Source: Limnohabitans sp.
GTDB lineage: Bacteria > Pseudomonadota > Gammaproteobacteria > Burkholderiales > Burkholderiaceae_C
DNA length: 64,000 nt
NCBI RefSeq assembly: GCF_017848645.1
Contig: NZ_JAFEIF010000006.1
Location: forward strand, 1 to 64,000
Direction of reading: 5' to 3'
Every line of letters begins with the position of its first letter. The stretch's first letter is position 1. Positions 61,133-64,000 of this stretch are shown one piece after another. The translations under genes and the position numbers were made by a program. The notes below the pieces were generated by a model. The model saw nothing but the letters and a program-made list of their open reading frames with translations. It was not told the origin of the DNA and searched no databases.

Positions 61133-62089
61133 ATGGACACCCCACCCTTGGCCCACTCGCCACACACCCAGGCCACAGCACCACCGCTGAACCGGCCTGC
61201 TTTGCGCACGGTGGCCGAATTCCTCAAACCCATCACCTGGTTTCCGCCCATGTGGGCTTTTGCCTGCGGCGTGGTGGCCTCGGGCCAGGACATCGGTGCC
61301 CATTGGGCTTTGTTGCTTTTGGGTTTGGTGTTGACCGGCCCGCTGGTGTGCGCCAGCAGCCAGGCGGTGAATGACTGGTTTGACCGGCATGTGGATGCCA
61401 TCAACGAACCCAACCGCCCCATCCCCTCGGGCCGCATGCCCGGACGCTGGGGTTTGGGCATTGCCATTGCATGGACCGCGTTCTCGCTGCTCTGGGCCAC
61501 GCTCATGGGGCCTTGGGGCTTTGTGGCCTGCGCTCTGGCCATTGCGCTGTCGTGGGCCTACAGCGCGCCACCCGTGCGCCTGAAAAACAACGGCTGGTGG
61601 GGCAACGCAGCTTGCGCCCTGAGTTACGAAGGACTGGCCTGGCTCACGGGCACGGCCGTGATGCTGGGTGGGGCTTGGCCGGGGCCGCATTCGGTGGCGC
61701 TGGCGCTGCTCTACAGCGTGGGGGCACACGGCATCATGACGCTCAACGATTTCAAGGCCATCGAGGGCGACCGGCGTATGGGCGTGGCCTCGCTGCCGGT
61801 GCAGTTGGGTGCGCACGGCGCGGCGCGCATGGCTTGCGTGTTCATGCTGGTGCCGCAGGGGGTGGTGGCGGCTTTGTTGCTCAACTGGCAGCTGCCATGG
61901 CACGCCGCAGCTGTCTTGGCTTTGACGGTGTTGCAAGGGCCTTTGATGCTGAAATTTTTGCGCCAACCCATTGAGCGCGCCTTGCATGTCTCGGCCTTTG
62001 GTGTGCCGCTGTTTGTCAGCGGCATGATGGTCAGCGCCTGGGGCTTGCGCCAGTTGAGCGGTTTGCACAGCAGCGTGGGGGTTCTATGA
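61133..62089 (+). CDS. bchG: Bacteriochlorophyll synthase
   Basis: 318 residues, UbiA prenyltransferase family, about nine membrane helices; attaches the geranylgeranyl/phytyl tail to bacteriochlorophyllide a. The first Asp-rich motif is NDWFDRHVDAINEPNRPIPS and the second NDFKAIEGDRRMGVASLP. An N-terminal extension of about 25 residues is Pro/His-rich. The stop overlaps the next gene (ATGA). Confidence 0.94.
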   Translation: MDTPPLAHSPHTQATAPPLNRPALRTVAEFLKPITWFPPMWAFACGVVASGQDIGAHWALLLLGLVLTGPLVCASSQAVNDWFDRHVDAINEPNRPIPSGRMPGRWGLGIAIAWTAFSLLWATLMGPWGFVACALAIALSWAYSAPPVRLKNNGWWGNAACALSYEGLAWLTGTAVMLGGAWPGPHSVALALLYSVGAHGIMTLNDFKAIEGDRRMGVASLPVQLGAHGAARMACVFMLVPQGVVAALLLNWQLPWHAAAVLALTVLQGPLMLKFLRQPIERALHVSAFGVPLFVSGMMVSAWGLRQLSGLHSSVGVL

Positions 62090-63456
62090 ACACACCGATG
62101 AACGCACAAGTTTTTGGCTGGTTCCAGATCATCCGCTTGGGGCTGATCCAGGCCTGTCTGGGCGCGGTGGTGGTGGTCACCACGTCCACGCTCAACCGTA
62201 TCATGGTGGTCGAGCTGGCGCTGCCCGCCTTGCTGCCCGGCTTTTTGGTGGCCTGGCATTACGCGGTGCAAATGGTGCGCCCGCGCATGGGTTTTGGTTC
62301 TGACAAGGGGCGGCGCAGCACGCCTTGGATGATGGGCGGTATGTTGGTGCTGGGCGTGGGTGGCGTGATGGCCGCCTGGGCCACGGTGTGGATGGCCGAA
62401 GAACCGTTTTATGGTGCGCTGCTGGCTTGGTTGTCGTTCAGCCTGATTGGCTTGGGCGTGAGCGCTTGCGGCACATCGCTGCTGGCGCTGATGGCCAAGC
62501 GCGTTCCCGAAGAGCGCCGGGCGCCCGCGGCCACCACCGTGTGGCTGATGATGATTTTTGGTTTTGCCGTGACCGCCGGTGTGGTGGGCAAGCTGATCGA
62601 CCCCTACAGCCCGCAGGTGTTGCTGCAAGTCTCGGCCGGGCTGAGCTTGGTCACGGCCTGCATCACGGCCCTGTGTTTGTGGGGCTTGGAAAAAGATGGC
62701 GACCCTTCAATCGCTGTGGCACCGAGCGCGAGCGCCGAGCGCTTGCAAAAACAAAATTTCAAAGAGGCCTTCCAAGAGGTCTGGGCCGAGCCTGCGGCGC
62801 GCACCTTCACCGTGTTTGTGTTCATGTCCATGCTGGCTTACAGCGCGCAGGATTTGATCCTGGAGCCCTTCGCGGGCGCGGTGCATGGTTTCACGCCGGG
62901 GCAGACCACGCAGTTGTCGGGCTGGCACCACATGGGCGTGCTGGCGGGCATGCTGGCGGTGGCCGGGGCCGGTTCGCGCTGGGTGGCGGGGCGCTTGGGC
63001 TCGGTGCAGGCCTGGATGGTGGGCGGGTGCCTCGTTTCGGCGCTGGCCACGGTGGGTTTGGTCAGCTCGGCGCTGTCGGTCGATTGGCCACTCAAGGCCA
63101 ATGTGGTGTTTCTGGGTGTGGCCAACGGCGCGTTCTCGATCGCGGCGATTGCCACCATGATGCGCCTGGCCGGTGAAGGCGGCCCGGGCCGTGAAGGCAC
63201 GCGCATGGGTTTGTGGGGCGCGGCGCAAGCGGCGGCCTTTGGTTTGGGGGGATTGCTCGGCACCGCTGCCAGCGACCTGGCCCACGCCTTGTTGGGAGAA
63301 CAGCGCACGGCCTATGCAGCCGTGTTTGGCATGCAAGCGCTCATGTTTGCGGTCTCGGCAGCCGTGGCTTCGCGCCTGCGCACCGGGCCAGCAAAGCAGC
63401 GAGCGCCTTTGCGTTTTGACGGTCCCGTATTGCTCAAAGGTGGGTCAAGCTCATGA
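62086..63456 (+). CDS. PucC-family (BCD) transporter-like protein between bchG and bchP
   Basis: 456 residues, about twelve membrane helices. Shares STLNRIMVVELALPALLPG, MVRPRMGFGSDKGRR, DLILEPFAGAVHG and GLWGAAQAAAFGLGG with PucC and LhaA. In other purple bacteria a PucC homologue sits at this bchG-bchP position and may hand pigment between synthase and apoproteins; that role is inferred. Overlaps of four bases on both sides tie it to bchG and bchP. Confidence 0.88.
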   Translation: MNTPMNAQVFGWFQIIRLGLIQACLGAVVVVTTSTLNRIMVVELALPALLPGFLVAWHYAVQMVRPRMGFGSDKGRRSTPWMMGGMLVLGVGGVMAAWATVWMAEEPFYGALLAWLSFSLIGLGVSACGTSLLALMAKRVPEERRAPAATTVWLMMIFGFAVTAGVVGKLIDPYSPQVLLQVSAGLSLVTACITALCLWGLEKDGDPSIAVAPSASAERLQKQNFKEAFQEVWAEPAARTFTVFVFMSMLAYSAQDLILEPFAGAVHGFTPGQTTQLSGWHHMGVLAGMLAVAGAGSRWVAGRLGSVQAWMVGGCLVSALATVGLVSSALSVDWPLKANVVFLGVANGAFSIAAIATMMRLAGEGGPGREGTRMGLWGAAQAAAFGLGGLLGTAASDLAHALLGEQRTAYAAVFGMQALMFAVSAAVASRLRTGPAKQRAPLRFDGPVLLKGGSSS

Positions 63457-64000
63457 ACCAAACCGATTACGACTTTGTGGTGGTGGGCGGAGGGCCTTCG
63501 GGCGCGACCGCCGCACACGATTTGGTGCGCCAAGGCTGGCGCGTGTTGTTGCTCGATCGCCAGGGCCGCACCAAACCCTGCGGCGGCGCGATCCCGCCGC
63601 GCCTGATCCAGGACTTCGACATTCCCGACCACCTGCTGGTGGCCAAGGTGCGTTGTGCCCGCATGATCTCGCCCACCGACAACAAGGTCGATATTCCCAT
63701 CGACAACGGCTTTGTCGGTATGGTGGACCGCGACGAGTTCGACGAGTATTTGCGCGACCGCGCCGCCCAGTCGGGTGCGGTGCGTTGCCAGGCGATTTTT
63801 GACAAGCTGCAGCACGACGACAGCGGTCAGCTGTGGGTGCACTACACCCCGGTCACGCCCAAAGAACACGCTGCCGCTGAACATGCGCAGCCGGTCAAGG
63901 TGTCGACCCGCATGGTGGTGGGGGCCGACGGCGCGCGCTCGGAAGTGGCGCGCCAGGCCATCCCCAATGCGCACAAAACCAAGTATGTGTTCGCGTACCA
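63453..64000 (+). CDS. bchP: Geranylgeranyl reductase, N-terminal part (runs off window)
   Basis: The first 182 residues are visible. FAD-binding motif DFVVVGGGPSGATAAHDL at the start, then DRQGRTKPCGGAIPPRL, the conserved Cys-Gly-Gly loop of the family, and VVGADGARSEVARQA. It reduces the geranylgeranyl tail to phytyl in three steps. ATG 63453 overlaps the stop of the preceding gene; no stop is reached by base 64000. Confidence 0.93.
   Translation, partial: MNQTDYDFVVVGGGPSGATAAHDLVRQGWRVLLLDRQGRTKPCGGAIPPRLIQDFDIPDHLLVAKVRCARMISPTDNKVDIPIDNGFVGMVDRDEFDEYLRDRAAQSGAVRCQAIFDKLQHDDSGQLWVHYTPVTPKEHAAAEHAQPVKVSTRMVVGADGARSEVARQAIPNAHKTKYVFAY

Overview
The window is a photosynthesis gene cluster (PGC) of an anoxygenic phototroph, with some chromosomal flank. 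The content points to a betaproteobacterium of the Comamonadaceae (Limnohabitans/Rhodoferax-like): a type-II reaction centre with a tetrahaem PufC, the spheroidene carotenoid pathway (crtE, F, A, D, C, I, B), an O2-dependent cyclase (acsF), LH1 and LH2 antennae, GC-rich DNA, and neighbours typical of that family (class I PhaC, DUF2789, a Bug/TctC-type binding protein). The genus is an inference from gene content, not from a phylogeny.

Layout. 1-11.9 kb: flanking genes (EamA permease, TRIC-family protein, two photolyase/cryptochrome genes, an Rrf2 regulator, PHA synthase, TSUP permease, quinone-oxidoreductase-like protein, ABC exporter). 11.95-28.45 kb, plus strand: crtE-crtF, bchCXYZ-pufB-[unknown small membrane protein]-pufALMC, crtA-crtD-crtC, pucBAC and a 31-residue membrane peptide, closed by a strong bidirectional terminator. 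28.5-41.2 kb: a non-photosynthetic block with an RRM protein, an amino-acid exporter, a type I restriction-modification operon carrying extra Abi-like and Mrr-like genes, an Asp/Glu-racemase-family protein, a Bug-type binding protein and a flavin reductase. 41.2-58.5 kb, minus strand: one unbroken series bchF-N-B-H-L-M-lhaA-puhA-B-C-acsF-puhE-crtI-crtB-BLUF, with no gap above 33 bases. 58.7-64 kb, plus strand: aerR-ppsR, then bchG, a PucC-family gene and the start of bchP, which runs out of the window.

How it fits together. The bch genes convert Mg-protoporphyrin to bacteriochlorophyll a. Mg-chelatase is represented here only by bchH; bchI, bchD and bchE are not in the window. The crt genes make spheroidene/spheroidenone. 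puf and puh encode the reaction centre and LH1, puc encodes LH2, and three PucC-family proteins probably help pigment delivery and complex assembly. Seven good TGT-N12-ACA palindromes (PpsR/CrtJ operators), plus one weaker one, lie before crtE, bchC, bchF/aerR, ppsR and bchG, and ppsR itself is present. AerR (cobalamin/SCHIC type) and a stand-alone BLUF blue-light sensor translationally coupled to crtB suggest that the functions fused in Rhodobacter AppA are separate proteins here.

Most worth follow-up: the 74-residue single-helix protein encoded between pufB and pufA, the BLUF-crtB coupling, the LH2 alpha F44/L45 signature (blue-shifted B800-820 type), and the small peptides around the puf and puc genes.
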